A DNA stretch of 64,000 nucleotides from JBJYKD01 sp049310025 (GCF_049310025.1 NZ_JBJYKD010000012.1:11718-75717); one strand, 5' to 3'; counted from the stretch's first letter, positions 45,084 through 54,754 are shown. Notes: a model not told the origin generated them from the letters alone. Numbers and translations are program-made.

Positions 45084-45857
45084 TCATGCTTCTTTAAAGG
45101 CCGCCAGATCCCGGCATACATCCTTTGATTTCATGAGGGCCTCCCCCACCAGAATGCCGTCCACGCCTACGGATTTGAGATAACGCACATCATTCGCCGT
45201 TTTTATGCCGCTTTCTGCAATTTTTATTATGCCTTCAGGAATCCTGCCGATGAGCCTCTCGCAGGTCTTGAGATCTACACTGAAATCTTTCAGGTTCCTG
45301 TTGTTTATGCCGATGATGCGGGCCCCGGCGTCCAGGGCCGCATCCAGCTCCTTTTCATCATGGACCTCCACAAGGCAGTCAAGCCCCAGGGACCGTGCTT
45401 TTTTATAAAAATAACCGATGTTTTCGCCGAGGACCGCCACGATGAGCAAAAGGGCGTCGGCTCCCAGGGCTTTCGCCTGGTAAATCTGGTATTCGTGGAT
45501 GATAAAATCCTTTCTCAGCACGGGGCAGGAGGTTATATCTCTTACGATTTTGAGGAAGCTGTCGTCACCCAGAAAAAACTTTTTTTCCGTCAGCACCGAT
45601 ATGGCGTCCGCGCCGCCCCTTTCGTAGCAAGCCGCCGTGAAGGCCGGATCAAGGTCCGGCTTTATGACTCCTCTTGAAGGAGAAGCCTTTTTTATCTCGG
45701 CGATGATTTTAATCCCTTTTTTCCCCGTCAAAGCTTTCTCCAGGCTCCTAGGGAGACCCATGTCTTTGATTTCATCCTCCAGGACTGACAAAGGCTTTTT
45801 TTCCATTTCATCTTTTAGCTGTCGTTCTTTGAAGGCAACGATTTCATCCAAAATCAT
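45084..45857 (-). CDS. trpC: Indole-3-glycerol phosphate synthase
   Basis: A 257-residue barrel that closes the indole ring of CdRP. It shows IKIIAEIKKASPSRGVI, VLRKDFIIHEYQIYQAKALG, IIGINNRNLKDFSVDL and IAESGIKTANDVRYL. It overlaps trpD by four bases, so the two are coupled. Confidence 0.97.
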   Translation of the reverse strand: MILDEIVAFKERQLKDEMEKKPLSVLEDEIKDMGLPRSLEKALTGKKGIKIIAEIKKASPSRGVIKPDLDPAFTAACYERGGADAISVLTEKKFFLGDDSFLKIVRDITSCPVLRKDFIIHEYQIYQAKALGADALLLIVAVLGENIGYFYKKARSLGLDCLVEVHDEKELDAALDAGARIIGINNRNLKDFSVDLKTCERLIGRIPEGIIKIAESGIKTANDVRYLKSVGVDGILVGEALMKSKDVCRDLAAFKEA

Positions 45858-46867
45858 ACGGCCGCCCTGCTTTCTCTTATAAACTCATTCAATTTTTCAT
45901 AGGCGGCCCCCGAGTCTATCAGATTCTGAGCCATCTGTACGCCTTCCTTGAGGTCCTCCGCAACTTCGCCCACATATAGGGCCGCGGCGCTGTTCAACAC
46001 CACCACATCCCTCTGCGGGCCCTTCTTGCCCTGCAGCACATCCAAAATTATCCTTGCATTGTAGCTGCTGTCCCCTCCGGCTATTTCCTCAAGTTTTGCC
46101 AGGGGAATGCCGAAGTCCCGGGGGTTTATGGTATAATTTTTAATCATGCCGTCTTTTACTTCACTCACTATGGTCTCCCTGGTGGTGGTTATTTCATCGA
46201 GGCCGTCGCGCCCGTGGACCACCATGGCCCTTTTGACTCCGAGTTTCAGCAGCACCCGGGCCAGGGGCCTTGTGAGGATTCCGTCATACACGCCCAGGAC
46301 CTGGCCCCGGACGGAGGCCGGGTTGGTCAGCGGCCCCAAAATATTGAAGACGGTCCTGGTACCCAGCTCTTTCCGGGGACCGGCCACGTTTTTCATGGCG
46401 GAGTGATAAAGGGGGGCGAACAGGAATGTAATTCCCACCTTTTCAATACACCTTCCGGCATCTTCCGGCTCTAAATCTATCTTTGCCCCCAGGGCTTCAA
46501 GGACATCGGCGCTGCCGCTCTTGCTGGATACGGCTTTATTGCCGTGTTTTGCCACCTTCACTCCCCCGGCGGCGGCCACAAACGCCACGGCGGTGGATAT
46601 ATTGAAGGTTTTGCCGCCGTCTCCGCCCGTGCCGCATGTATCTATGGCGAAACCCTCGACATCCACCTTCCTGGCCCTGGACCTCATGGACCTGGCAAAT
46701 CCCGTGATTTCCTCCACTTTTTCCCCTTTCATCCTCATCCCAACCAGAAAACCGCCTATCTGAGACGGAGCGGCCTTGCCGTCCATGATATGGTCCATGG
46801 CCTCCCGGGCTTCGTCCTCGCTTAAATCCTCTCTCATGATGACTTTTTTTATAATCTCATGAAACAT
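45854..46867 (-). CDS. trpD: Anthranilate phosphoribosyltransferase
   Basis: A 337-residue enzyme that adds phosphoribosyl to anthranilate. Motifs are IDTCGTGGDGGKTFNISTAV, AKHGNKAVSSKSGSADVLEA, and the substrate stretch LGPLTNPASVRGQVLGVYD. The start is taken as ATG at 46867, nine bases after GGAGG; GTG at 46876 and ATG at 46873 are closer to it. It overlaps the end of trpG. Confidence 0.95.
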   Translation of the reverse strand: MFHEIIKKVIMREDLSEDEAREAMDHIMDGKAAPSQIGGFLVGMRMKGEKVEEITGFARSMRSRARKVDVEGFAIDTCGTGGDGGKTFNISTAVAFVAAAGGVKVAKHGNKAVSSKSGSADVLEALGAKIDLEPEDAGRCIEKVGITFLFAPLYHSAMKNVAGPRKELGTRTVFNILGPLTNPASVRGQVLGVYDGILTRPLARVLLKLGVKRAMVVHGRDGLDEITTTRETIVSEVKDGMIKNYTINPRDFGIPLAKLEEIAGGDSSYNARIILDVLQGKKGPQRDVVVLNSAAALYVGEVAEDLKEGVQMAQNLIDSGAAYEKLNEFIRESRAAV

Positions 46868-47435
46868 ATTCATCACCCTCCAGAAAATTTTTTAAAATGG
46901 ATTTCCCATCTTCCGTGAGTATTGACTCGGGATGAAATTGAACCCCGTAAACCGGAAATTTTTTATGGCGAATGCCCATTATGACACCTCCGGCGGTCAC
47001 TGCCGTCACCTCCAGTTCATCGGGAAGGGTGCCGCCCTTTATGACCAGCGAGTGATACCTCATGGCCGTAATGGGATTTTTTATTCCTCTAAAGATCCCC
47101 CGGCCGTTGTGGCACACCCGTGATGTCTTGCCGTGGAAGATCTTTTCGGCGCCGGTGACCTCTGCCCCATAGGCCACGCCTATGGCCTGGTGCCCCAGGC
47201 ATATGCCGAGGATCGGAATCCTGCCTTCGTTTTTCCTGATAAGATCCACGCATATGCCGGCATCTTCCGGCCTACCCGGTCCCGGAGAAAGGATTATCCT
47301 GCGGGCCCCCGAATTCATCACACCCTCCACGTCAATCTCATCGTTTCTGACCACCTCCACTTCGGGGTAAAGCTCCCCCGCATACTGATACAGGTTGTAT
47401 GTAAAGGAATCATAGTTGTCTATTATCAGAATCAT
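46857..47435 (-). CDS. trpG: Anthranilate synthase glutaminase subunit
   Basis: A 192-residue class I amidotransferase that feeds ammonia to TrpE. The nucleophile is the cysteine of PILGICLGHQAIGVAYG, and His/Glu are in VYGVQFHPESILTEDG. MILIIDNYDSFTYNLYQY opens it. Its start overlaps the trpE stop by four bases. In many bacteria the same subunit also serves p-aminobenzoate synthesis; the context here favours tryptophan. Confidence 0.96.
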   Translation of the reverse strand: MILIIDNYDSFTYNLYQYAGELYPEVEVVRNDEIDVEGVMNSGARRIILSPGPGRPEDAGICVDLIRKNEGRIPILGICLGHQAIGVAYGAEVTGAEKIFHGKTSRVCHNGRGIFRGIKNPITAMRYHSLVIKGGTLPDELEVTAVTAGGVIMGIRHKKFPVYGVQFHPESILTEDGKSILKNFLEGDEYVS

Positions 47436-48882
47436 CCCAGCACCTCCTTTAAAGCCGCCGCTTTATTTAAAACCTCCCGGTATTCTTTTTCGGGCACCGA
47501 GTCGCAAACTATGCCCGCTCCAGACTGGATGTAAGCCATGCCGTCCTTGAAAATGACGGTCCTTATGGCGATGCAGAAATCCATGTTTCCCCTAAAGCCA
47601 AAATAGCCCACCGCCCCGGCATATATCCCACGCCTTTTTTCTTCCAGCTCATCGATTATTTCCATGGCCCGTATCTTGGGGGCTCCGGATACGGTCCCGG
47701 CCGGCAGGCAGGCCAGAAGGGCGTCGATACAAGTTTTACCCTGTTTTAACCTGCCGCTCACCGTCGACACGATATGCATGACGTGAGAGTACATATCGAC
47801 TTCCATGAAGCGTTCCACTTTCACGCTGCCGAACTCGCTCACCTTCCCCAGATCATTTCTGCCCAGATCTACGAGCATGACGTGTTCGGCCCTCTCTTTT
47901 TCGTCGGCCAGGAGTTCCTTTTTTAACTTTTCTCTTCCTCCGGCGTCTTTCCTCTGGGCCTGGTGCCCGCGATGGGATTTGTGGTGACGATGCCGTCTTT
48001 CACGGCCACCAGGCTTTCGGGAGAAGAGCCCACCAGCTGGAAATCCCCGAAGTCCATATAAAAAAGATACGGCGAGGGGTTGAGGGCCCTGAGCCTCCTG
48101 TAAGCTTCAAACGGTTCTACTTTTGCGGCAGCCGCCATTCTCTCGGACAGCACCACCTGAAATATGTCGCCGGCTTTGATGTATTCAACGGCCTTTCTCA
48201 CTTTTTCGCAGAAGGAATTTTCGTTGCAACTTGCTTGAAATTCGGGAATCGAATTTCGGACCGTCGCCAGGGGGTGCAAATCCTTTTTCCTCAAGACGGT
48301 TTTCTTCAGTTCATAAAGTCTTTCGACTATGTATTCATATTCGGTTTCTTCATCGGGCACGGCATTGTACACCACGTAAAGGTTGTGGTAAAAATGGTCG
48401 TAGATTATAACTTCCTTATAAAACATCAGGAAACATTCCGGCAGATGCAGTTCATCGGGATTGTCATCGGGAAGTTTTTCATAGAGCCTTATCACATCAT
48501 AACCCACATACCCCACGGCGCCGCCCGTGAAGGCGGGCAAATCTGCAAAAAGCCCGGGCAGTGCGCTGTCGTAGCCGTATCTTTTAAAATAATCTCCCAC
48601 GATATCCAGCACCCTGCCGTTTTCGGTCTTCACCCCGCCCTTTGAAACTGTCACAACCCAGTCCCCGTAACTTTTTACGGCCATATGCGGGCTTGCTCCT
48701 AGAAAGGAGTATCTTCCCCAGTTTTTCCCGCATTCGGCGCTCTCCAGCAGGAACTTATGCCGGCCGTCCAGATTGTAAAAAAGCTCAATGGGAGTAAATT
48801 CGTCGGCATTTACCCTCAACACGACCGGAACCGCACGGTCCTTCCTCATTAGCTCAAACCCGCGTTTATCGGGAAACACCAT
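47432..48882 (-). pseudogene. trpE: Anthranilate synthase component I, split by a one-base frameshift
   Basis: First enzyme of the tryptophan branch, about 483 residues if joined. The N-terminal part has the tryptophan-binding LLES (HKFLLESAECGKNWGRYSFL) and IFQVVLSER, and it ends in ITNPIAGTRPRGKTPEEEK-like sequence before a premature stop at 47923. The rest (LLADEKERAEH, VMLVDLGRNDLGKVSEFG, SGAPKIRAMEIIDELE and IQSGAGIVCDSVPEKE) continues in another frame. Removing one A from an expected AAAAAG run explains it (A4 at 47928-47931). All catalytic blocks survive, so this is a recent mutation, a sequencing error, or a site read through by slippage. The start is ATG at 48882 after GGGGTGG. Confidence 0.85.
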
Positions 48883-48907
48883 ACACAACCACCCCTTTTT
48901 TTGCTAT

Positions 48908-49265
48908 AAAAAAAACACCCCGCCCTTTTGGGGCGAAGTGTGCCGCGGTGCCACCCAATTTTGACCTTGCGTAAAAGATGGTATCAAAAAAGGCACTTCT
49001 CCCTTAGGAAAAAGTGCCTTTTATGAGCTCAGCCACCTAAAGCAAAGCCATCTCGTTCCGGGTACGGAATGCAGGAGCATTCGATACCCTGTCCTTTTAA
49101 CGGCGGACTTTCCGTCTCCTGCTACTTTTAGTTCGCATGGCTTCTCCCGGGCCCATTCAACGGCAACCGCGGCACCGGTCTTCCACCGCCACCGGCTCGC
49201 TTTGGCCTGAATCGCCGCCTACTCTTCCCGTTCATCGAATTTTCTTTCTTTACTTGTTGTTTTTT
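48908..49265 (-). promoter_or_regulatory. Tryptophan T-box leader of the trp operon
   Basis: The T-box GGGTGGCACCGCGGC is at 48956-48942. It is followed by a terminator (CACTTCGCCCC, loop AAAA, GGGCGGGGTG and a T-run, 48940-48908). Stem I has the bulge AGTAGG and the specifier context GAA-TGG-G at 49158-49152, giving TGG, the tryptophan codon. Uncharged tryptophan tRNA should open the terminator. A further terminator-like hairpin inside the leader is listed next. Confidence 0.92.
48985..49022 (-). terminator. Extra terminator-like hairpin inside the trp T-box leader
   Basis: AAAAGGCACTT (49022-49012) pairs with AAGTGCCTTTT (48997-48987), and on the minus strand the stem ends in six Ts. It stands where stem III usually is, before the T-box antiterminator, but looks like a full intrinsic terminator. 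Confidence 0.75.
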
Positions 49266-49294
49266 ATAATACACCCAAAGCTCTGATATGTCAA
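49266..49294 (-). promoter_or_regulatory. trp operon promoter
   Basis: -35 TTGACA (49294-49289) and -10 TATTAT (49271-49266), 17 bp apart, directly upstream of the T-box leader. Confidence 0.8.
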
Positions 49295-49320
49295 TAGCCT
49301 TTTACCTTTGTCAATCTTCT

Positions 49321-52300
49321 TCAATCATGACTTTTAGATTCACTTTTTATTATTTTAGAAAATAGTTCATCTATCATTTTCAGTTCATTGGAAATGATTA
49401 TTCGCACTTTTTTTCTAAGGTCGCCCACACTTTTTTTGTCCACGTCTTCAATGCTTTTGAGCCATTTTAATACTTTTCCATTGCATTCCAAGCCAAGGTC
49501 GGATAATCGTTTGTGGAGTTGATCCGATTCATTGAATTTGGGAATAGGTGCCACATCGAATATCTTTTTATGGACATTGGGATGATTTTTTTGGGACTTT
49601 TTTCTCAACGGTCCCAGGAGGTCGTCAATTATAGACGAATTTAAGCATGCGCACAGATAATATGCTTCTTTAACATCGTCCGTCTCGTAATAATAAAATG
49701 CACTTTCCACAATAAAACCGTTAACGGAAACCCCAAATAGATGGGTTGCCCGGCGCAATATTCCATCCGTGTCGACAACACAGGCAACACTGACACGCTG
49801 AAAATTGGGATAAATTACTTTGTATTTCTTTAATGGATTTTGTGCGGTTAATTTTTTTTGGTAGTCGATCCATTCAAATATGCTCGTATTATTTTTTGTT
49901 TTTTTTGATCGCAGCTTGAACCAATTGAAATCGGCCTGTTTTATCCATTCCGCCAGCTTAAAACATCCCTTTTCATTCGCAGAATCAATATCGACAATTT
50001 GATAGCCATTGTTCACGGGTTCTATGGGAAGAACTATCATCTGTATATTTCTGTATGCAAAGGGAATTACATCATCACCGAGTAAAGTGCAGTAAAGAAA
50101 AGGCGACTCGATATTTCCCCTTATCTCTATATCTTTATAGTCTCGAACAGGCCCGCTTTTACTCGGCGTAAAAGTAATTACCGGCGGACAGTTTAAATCA
50201 AAGCCCAAGGGAGACCGGTTTAACTTTACAAACCAAAATGAACGCGGCACAATTGTCGCTCCTTGTTTGAATCTCGACCTGTAATAACTGACTGCATTTT
50301 CCGTGGTGCCCCTGCCGGAGGCCCAGAATGACCTTTTTCCTCGTATATGGAGATAATAACCTGTCCTGGTAACTTTCAGTTGTTTTTCGGCTTCCGGTAA
50401 ACCTGCATTTTTACATTCCAGATTGCCCTGTAATATAATTCCATCAACCGGATAATTCATCGCAGAATCCTTGCTTTTTCTTGCCATAACTACGCAAGAA
50501 GGAACATTAAACAGCGGTGTTACATTTTCACAATCCCAAATTTCCTCCCACAACAAATTATCCTGATAATCAGCTTTTAGCTTAAATATACGCCTTCGCA
50601 AACCGTCATGCTGGTCGGCATAAAATATACTCTTGGGGAAAACAAAAGCAATCACGCCGCCACTTTTCAGGTATAGATCCGCTGTGCGAACCAGAAACAG
50701 AGCGGCCATTTCAAGATGGGTAACAAGCTCGCTGCGCCCCGACAGCAATTCATATTCGTGTAGAATTTGTTTTTTCAGAAAATCCTGATATGGCTTGTTT
50801 AAAAATCGAAGGGCAATCCACGGCGGATTTCCTACAACGCAATCAAACTTGTTCCTCCAAAACAGGGGTTTAAAAATGTTTTTCAGCATATATGCCCAGA
50901 TACTGTCCCGTTCTGCATTCAAAAATTCCATCAATGTTCCGGATAACTCATACAATGATTCAACAATAGATTGATCGTTTACATGCGGAAATTTCCGTGC
51001 TGAAAGCAGGTTTTTGAATGATTCCATAGAAAGGGATCCGTTATTCTGCTTGTTCTTTTCGGCAAACTCCCCGGCTAGATTAACCGCCCGGTCGTAGTCA
51101 TAAATGTGCTGCAGAAGAGCCTCGGGAATTTTCACTTTACGATTTTCAAGCTGTACGCAGTAATATGTCGATTCCCTTTCAACATCGCTCTCGGGAAGTA
51201 AAATTGTATCGGCCAGATAGACGGGTATAGCGACATTCCCGGCGCTCCTCTTTTTCAACAATTCTCCCAGAGCCATTATATAATTGGTCTTTGCAATCAT
51301 TACCGCCAGCGGATGTACATCAGCGCCTGTAACCGACTTTAAGATATGGGTTAGAGTATCACTGCTATTTCCCAAACGTTCACGTTTTTCCTGAATTGCC
51401 AGGTACAGAAAGGTTCCGGAGCCGCACGAAGGATCAAACATATCACATCGAGGATTGTCATCCAGAATTTTTTTAATAATCTTATGGGCCAGCCAGTCCG
51501 GAGTGTAATATTCTCCAAGATCGTGACGGGTTTCCGGGTCCACCAGTTCTTGATACAACATTTTTAAAACATCTCCGGAAGCTCTGGTCAGGTCATAATT
51601 CGTTAAAAGACTAAAAAATTGATTTGCTATTTTTACCGTCACATTCCGGGCTTCTTTGCGTATAAGCCATGCAAAAAAATCCTCTTCAATAAAATTTTCA
51701 ATTCCCTGGTTTTTAAAAAACTGACCGCTCAGAATCTCGTAAATATGGTCTGCACCGTCAGTTAAAGACGCATGTTCCGCGAGTCTCATCCATGCCATAA
51801 GTTTTGCCAGTGTTGCCAAATAGGTATGGCGAACAAACAATTCATCTCCCGTAACCTTATTGCCATATACGATGCTCAAATACTTCTCCCAATTTTCATA
51901 AATCACTTTATACATGCTATGGCATTTTAATTTGTTCCACAGGGCCAGGAGGTTATTAATTATAACATGAAATGCATGACTTTGTACGCCGAAATCTTTT
52001 TTAAAGTTCACGCTATCCGGATGGAGCCTGCATTGGCGAAAAAAATAGCGATCAAGGAAAAAGTAAATTTCTGCAGCATTTAGGTCATTCCAGTTGACCC
52101 TTTCATTTAAATTTAGCTCGATGTTATCAGGCGTGATGTCGCCTGCCGGTTCTAATAGCGAGGGGGAATAGGTGTAAAAACGTTCACCGTCTGTTGCAAT
52201 GCATATATACGGTGTTCTTTCATCACTATGTTCCTGGAGCCATAATATGGCCAAATACTTTCGTAATTGTTCTTTGGCCTGCGACAATTTTTTAGGAATG

Positions 52301-52596
52301 CTTGATTCGAATTCAATTATTATATTGCCATAAAGATTGTCTACTTCACCCTTCAGAACATGGTCTTTTTCTTTTACTTTAATGAAACTTTCAATTCCGC
52401 CCACATATGATTCGATAAATGTTGATTTATATCCAAAAAGTTCCTGCAGCAACAATGTGAACATCATGGACCGCGCGGTTTCTTTATGACAGTTATTTAT
52501 GTTGCTCAAGTAAGTTTTAATTTTGTCGGAAATATCGAAACCGAATTTTGAATGCCCAGGGTGAACATTTTTTGTGAAAGGTTGTTTATCTTTCAA
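49321..52596 (-). CDS. Type IIG-like restriction-modification enzyme (N6-adenine methylase)
   Basis: A lone 1091-residue protein. Adenine methylase motif I is DPSCGSGTFLYLA at about residues 388-400, and the catalytic NPPW is near residue 588. The N-terminal 200 residues (with GEVDNLYGNIIIEFESS) may be a degenerate PD-(D/E)XK-type nuclease, although the final lysine is not evident. About 450 C-terminal residues probably recognise the target. This layout fits single-chain type IIG enzymes; PglX or DrmMI-like methylases are alternatives, but no BREX or DISARM partner is near. The start is TTG at 52596 after AAAGGAG. Coding is AT-rich compared with the trp operon beside it, suggesting transfer. 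Confidence 0.82.
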   Translation of the reverse strand: MKDKQPFTKNVHPGHSKFGFDISDKIKTYLSNINNCHKETARSMMFTLLLQELFGYKSTFIESYVGGIESFIKVKEKDHVLKGEVDNLYGNIIIEFESSIPKKLSQAKEQLRKYLAILWLQEHSDERTPYICIATDGERFYTYSPSLLEPAGDITPDNIELNLNERVNWNDLNAAEIYFFLDRYFFRQCRLHPDSVNFKKDFGVQSHAFHVIINNLLALWNKLKCHSMYKVIYENWEKYLSIVYGNKVTGDELFVRHTYLATLAKLMAWMRLAEHASLTDGADHIYEILSGQFFKNQGIENFIEEDFFAWLIRKEARNVTVKIANQFFSLLTNYDLTRASGDVLKMLYQELVDPETRHDLGEYYTPDWLAHKIIKKILDDNPRCDMFDPSCGSGTFLYLAIQEKRERLGNSSDTLTHILKSVTGADVHPLAVMIAKTNYIMALGELLKKRSAGNVAIPVYLADTILLPESDVERESTYYCVQLENRKVKIPEALLQHIYDYDRAVNLAGEFAEKNKQNNGSLSMESFKNLLSARKFPHVNDQSIVESLYELSGTLMEFLNAERDSIWAYMLKNIFKPLFWRNKFDCVVGNPPWIALRFLNKPYQDFLKKQILHEYELLSGRSELVTHLEMAALFLVRTADLYLKSGGVIAFVFPKSIFYADQHDGLRRRIFKLKADYQDNLLWEEIWDCENVTPLFNVPSCVVMARKSKDSAMNYPVDGIILQGNLECKNAGLPEAEKQLKVTRTGYYLHIRGKRSFWASGRGTTENAVSYYRSRFKQGATIVPRSFWFVKLNRSPLGFDLNCPPVITFTPSKSGPVRDYKDIEIRGNIESPFLYCTLLGDDVIPFAYRNIQMIVLPIEPVNNGYQIVDIDSANEKGCFKLAEWIKQADFNWFKLRSKKTKNNTSIFEWIDYQKKLTAQNPLKKYKVIYPNFQRVSVACVVDTDGILRRATHLFGVSVNGFIVESAFYYYETDDVKEAYYLCACLNSSIIDDLLGPLRKKSQKNHPNVHKKIFDVAPIPKFNESDQLHKRLSDLGLECNGKVLKWLKSIEDVDKKSVGDLRKKVRIIISNELKMIDELFSKIIKSESKSHD

Positions 52597-52676
52597 CGCA
52601 AATCTCCTTTCACCTGGCTTCCTGAATAATAATTACAAAACATGATATGCTGCATTTTTCAAAACCATGAAACATT

Positions 52677-52705
52677 ATGTTAACTTTTATTGTGAATTCG
52701 TGCAA
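52677..52705 (-). promoter_or_regulatory. Promoter of the restriction-modification gene
   Basis: -35 TTGCAC (52705-52700) and -10 TAACAT (52682-52677), 17 bp apart, about 80 bp upstream of the start codon. Confidence 0.5.
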
Positions 52706-52713
52706 TTTGGCAT

Positions 52714-52760
52714 TAAAAAAGTCATGGAGTTTCCATGGCAAAACATGGAATTCCATGACT
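52714..52760 (-). terminator. Long hairpin, probable terminator of the transporter gene
   Basis: An 18-base arm (52720-52737) and a 17-base arm (52744-52760) pair almost perfectly around GCAAAA, and six Ts follow on the minus strand. Each arm is itself nearly palindromic, so the element consists of four CATGG/CCATG units. The 145 bp from here to the transporter gene holds nothing else I can name. Confidence 0.7.
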
Positions 52761-52905
52761 GTTTAATTCCGCAGGCGCAGGGCGTATGCGGCATTTAAAA
52801 AATCACCCTGTTCGACTGCCGCCCCGGCCCTTATTTACCTGTCGAAAAGACGCTAAAAAGCCGTGAAATCTGAGCGCCCGTGGCGTGTTTTTAAACAAGC
52901 ATTTT

Positions 52906-53799
52906 TTAAAACGACTCCGCTTCTTCACTTCCCGCCCGACTTCCTTTTTTAAAATCACTTCCGGCGGAAACGGCGCACCTCAAGGTGACAGCGGCCAGCA
53001 CAATCAGACCCCCGGCGATGGCCCATTTGCCGGGGGGTTCGCCCAGCATCAAAAATACCCAGACAGGATTTGCGATGGGCTCGATAACCGGAATCAACAC
53101 CGCTTCCAGAGCCGACACGGATTTTATGGCTGTGGTATAAAGAATATAGGGCAGGCCCAGCTGCACCGTGCCCAGAAGAATCAATCCTATAAGTCCGTCG
53201 GCGGAGGGTGCGGACCGGAACATGAAGGGGAAGCCTATGAGAGCGGTGATAATGTTTCCCAGAAATACCGCCGAAAGCGGCGACCCGTCCTTTTGCAGGC
53301 GCATCAGCATCGCCATGGTTGCAAAGGCCATGCCGCTTACTATTGCCAGAATGTTCCCAACCATGCCCTTTGTATCTATATCATCGAAAAAAAACAGCAC
53401 CATTCCTCCCACCACCGCAACTATTGTTGCCCAGTCCACCGCAGTCACCTTTTCTTTTAAGACGGCAAAACTAAACAGCGCTACATATATGGGCGCCGTA
53501 TACTGAAGAAGAATGGCGTTGGCTGCTGTGGTGAGCTTGTTGGCGATAACGAACAACAGCACCGTAACCGCATAGGCTGCGGCGCAAAAAAGCTGTTCTC
53601 TGGTCCAGGAAAACTTCGTCCCGCGCAGCACCGGCCAGATGACAGCTGCCCCGATGGCGCTCCTGGCCCCGGCTATGGCGAGGGGGTTCCACCGGACCCA
53701 CTTGATGAAAAATCCGCCTGTGCTCCACAGCAGGGCGGCACATATAAGGTATATGATTGCTCTCATTCTTGGCGGATTTTGGTGTTCCCAAAAGCCCAT
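52906..53799 (-). CDS. EamA/DMT-family transporter
   Basis: A 297-residue membrane protein with ten predicted helices in two EamA halves (ICAALLWSTGGFFIKWV ... and ILAIVSGMAFATMAMLMRL ...). The second half has the family block EAVLIPVIEPIANPVWVFLM. Drug/metabolite transporters of this type export amino acids or other metabolites. The start is ATG at 53799 after GAAGGGAG; the reading frame extends five codons further without a better site. It stands alone. Confidence 0.9.
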   Translation of the reverse strand: MGFWEHQNPPRMRAIIYLICAALLWSTGGFFIKWVRWNPLAIAGARSAIGAAVIWPVLRGTKFSWTREQLFCAAAYAVTVLLFVIANKLTTAANAILLQYTAPIYVALFSFAVLKEKVTAVDWATIVAVVGGMVLFFFDDIDTKGMVGNILAIVSGMAFATMAMLMRLQKDGSPLSAVFLGNIITALIGFPFMFRSAPSADGLIGLILLGTVQLGLPYILYTTAIKSVSALEAVLIPVIEPIANPVWVFLMLGEPPGKWAIAGGLIVLAAVTLRCAVSAGSDFKKGSRAGSEEAESF

Positions 53800-53879
53800 G
53801 TTTACTCCCTTCAATCTAAATAACCGTGTCTGTCATAATTTTCCATAACTCTATACATCAGTCATTTATCACAGTTAAA

Positions 53880-54281
53880 TCACTCATATAGCTTTAATTC
53901 TTTTATGACATCGGCAATATTATAAAAATCCATGTCGTCGTGCAACAACAATAGATCATTTTCTATGGCCGTTTGGGCAATCAAAAGGTCAATGGTACTT
54001 CGCACCGTTATCCCTGCTTTCCTGCATCTAAAATACATTTTCGCCGCCTCTTCATAAGACTTTTTCCCGTGGCGCAACTCATAAAATCTTTGTGTATCAA
54101 GATACTCTTTTAATTTATTAAAATCCTTCTCTGACGCGGTGCCCTGCAGCAACTCCTGATAAATAAAATTATTGATACCAAAAGGGATATTGTTAGAAAG
54201 GATATACTGGAATTTTTCCGTGGAATTATTGTTGACTCCTTTAAAATATGAAATGAGGACCGAGGTATCTACAAGGACCAC
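53880..54281 (-). CDS. vapC: VapC-type PIN-domain toxin
   Basis: A 133-residue PIN ribonuclease, toxin of a type II pair. The acidic residues are the aspartate in VLVDTSVLISYF, the glutamate in IYQELLQG, and the aspartates in TIDLLIAQTA and HDDMDFYN. The start is GTG at 54281, directly after the antitoxin stop codon, so they are translated together. VapC toxins cut tRNA or rRNA when the antitoxin is lost. Confidence 0.9.
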   Translation of the reverse strand: MVLVDTSVLISYFKGVNNNSTEKFQYILSNNIPFGINNFIYQELLQGTASEKDFNKLKEYLDTQRFYELRHGKKSYEEAAKMYFRCRKAGITVRSTIDLLIAQTAIENDLLLLHDDMDFYNIADVIKELKLYE

Positions 54282-54482
54282 TTAAACACCTTCCCTCATT
54301 TTTTTGTGATCATAATCTTCTCTAAAAGCTATCTTACCTTTCAGCTCCATCAAGTTTTTCCGTTTATGATTCTCTATAAATTCTTTTAATGCAGTATTTA
54401 CGAGTTCTTTTTTTGTTTTGACCTTTAAATATTTAAAAGCCTCATGGAGCAATTTTTCATCAATGTCGATATTTGTGCGCAT
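54282..54482 (-). CDS. vapB: VapB-type antitoxin
   Basis: A 66-residue protein with the short MRTNIDIDEKLLHEAF start of a ribbon-helix-helix VapB (DUF2191-like), then TKKELVNTALKEFIENHKRK. The C-terminal part would hold the toxin. The start is ATG at 54482, nine bases after GGAGG; an ATG six bases upstream is too near the ribosome site. It forms a compact operon with vapC. Confidence 0.88.
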   Translation of the reverse strand: MRTNIDIDEKLLHEAFKYLKVKTKKELVNTALKEFIENHKRKNLMELKGKIAFREDYDHKKMREGV

Positions 54483-54540
54483 AGCCATACACCTCCGTAT
54501 GTGTATTTTAACATACAAATAGTCAATATACAATATTACA

Positions 54541-54640
54541 ACTTATGCCTTGCCATGATGTATTCGTCCGCATATTCACCGTTTCTGATGAAAGATATAA
54601 GTTCATTATAGGTCTTTTCATCATTTTCGCCTTATCGGTT
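54541..54640 (-). pseudogene. Possible remnant of a coding region
   Basis: The minus strand carries a short open tail that ends cleanly (..TYNELISFIRNGEYADEYIM.., then a stop) with no start or ribosome site. It reads like the C-terminal end of a deleted gene. It could equally be chance. The rest of the 340-bp gap is AT-rich and empty up to the blaI promoter. Confidence 0.25.
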
Positions 54641-54754
54641 TATGTACTGAATTTTTTATGAGCGATGCTCTATAAAAAATAATATTGAGATAATTAATAC
54701 CGATATGACCCATCTTCAAAAATATATTATTATATTGATTTTTTAAAAATTCTG

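Noticed and set aside
49321..52596. BREX or DISARM defence system
   Set aside because: No partner genes of either system on either side.
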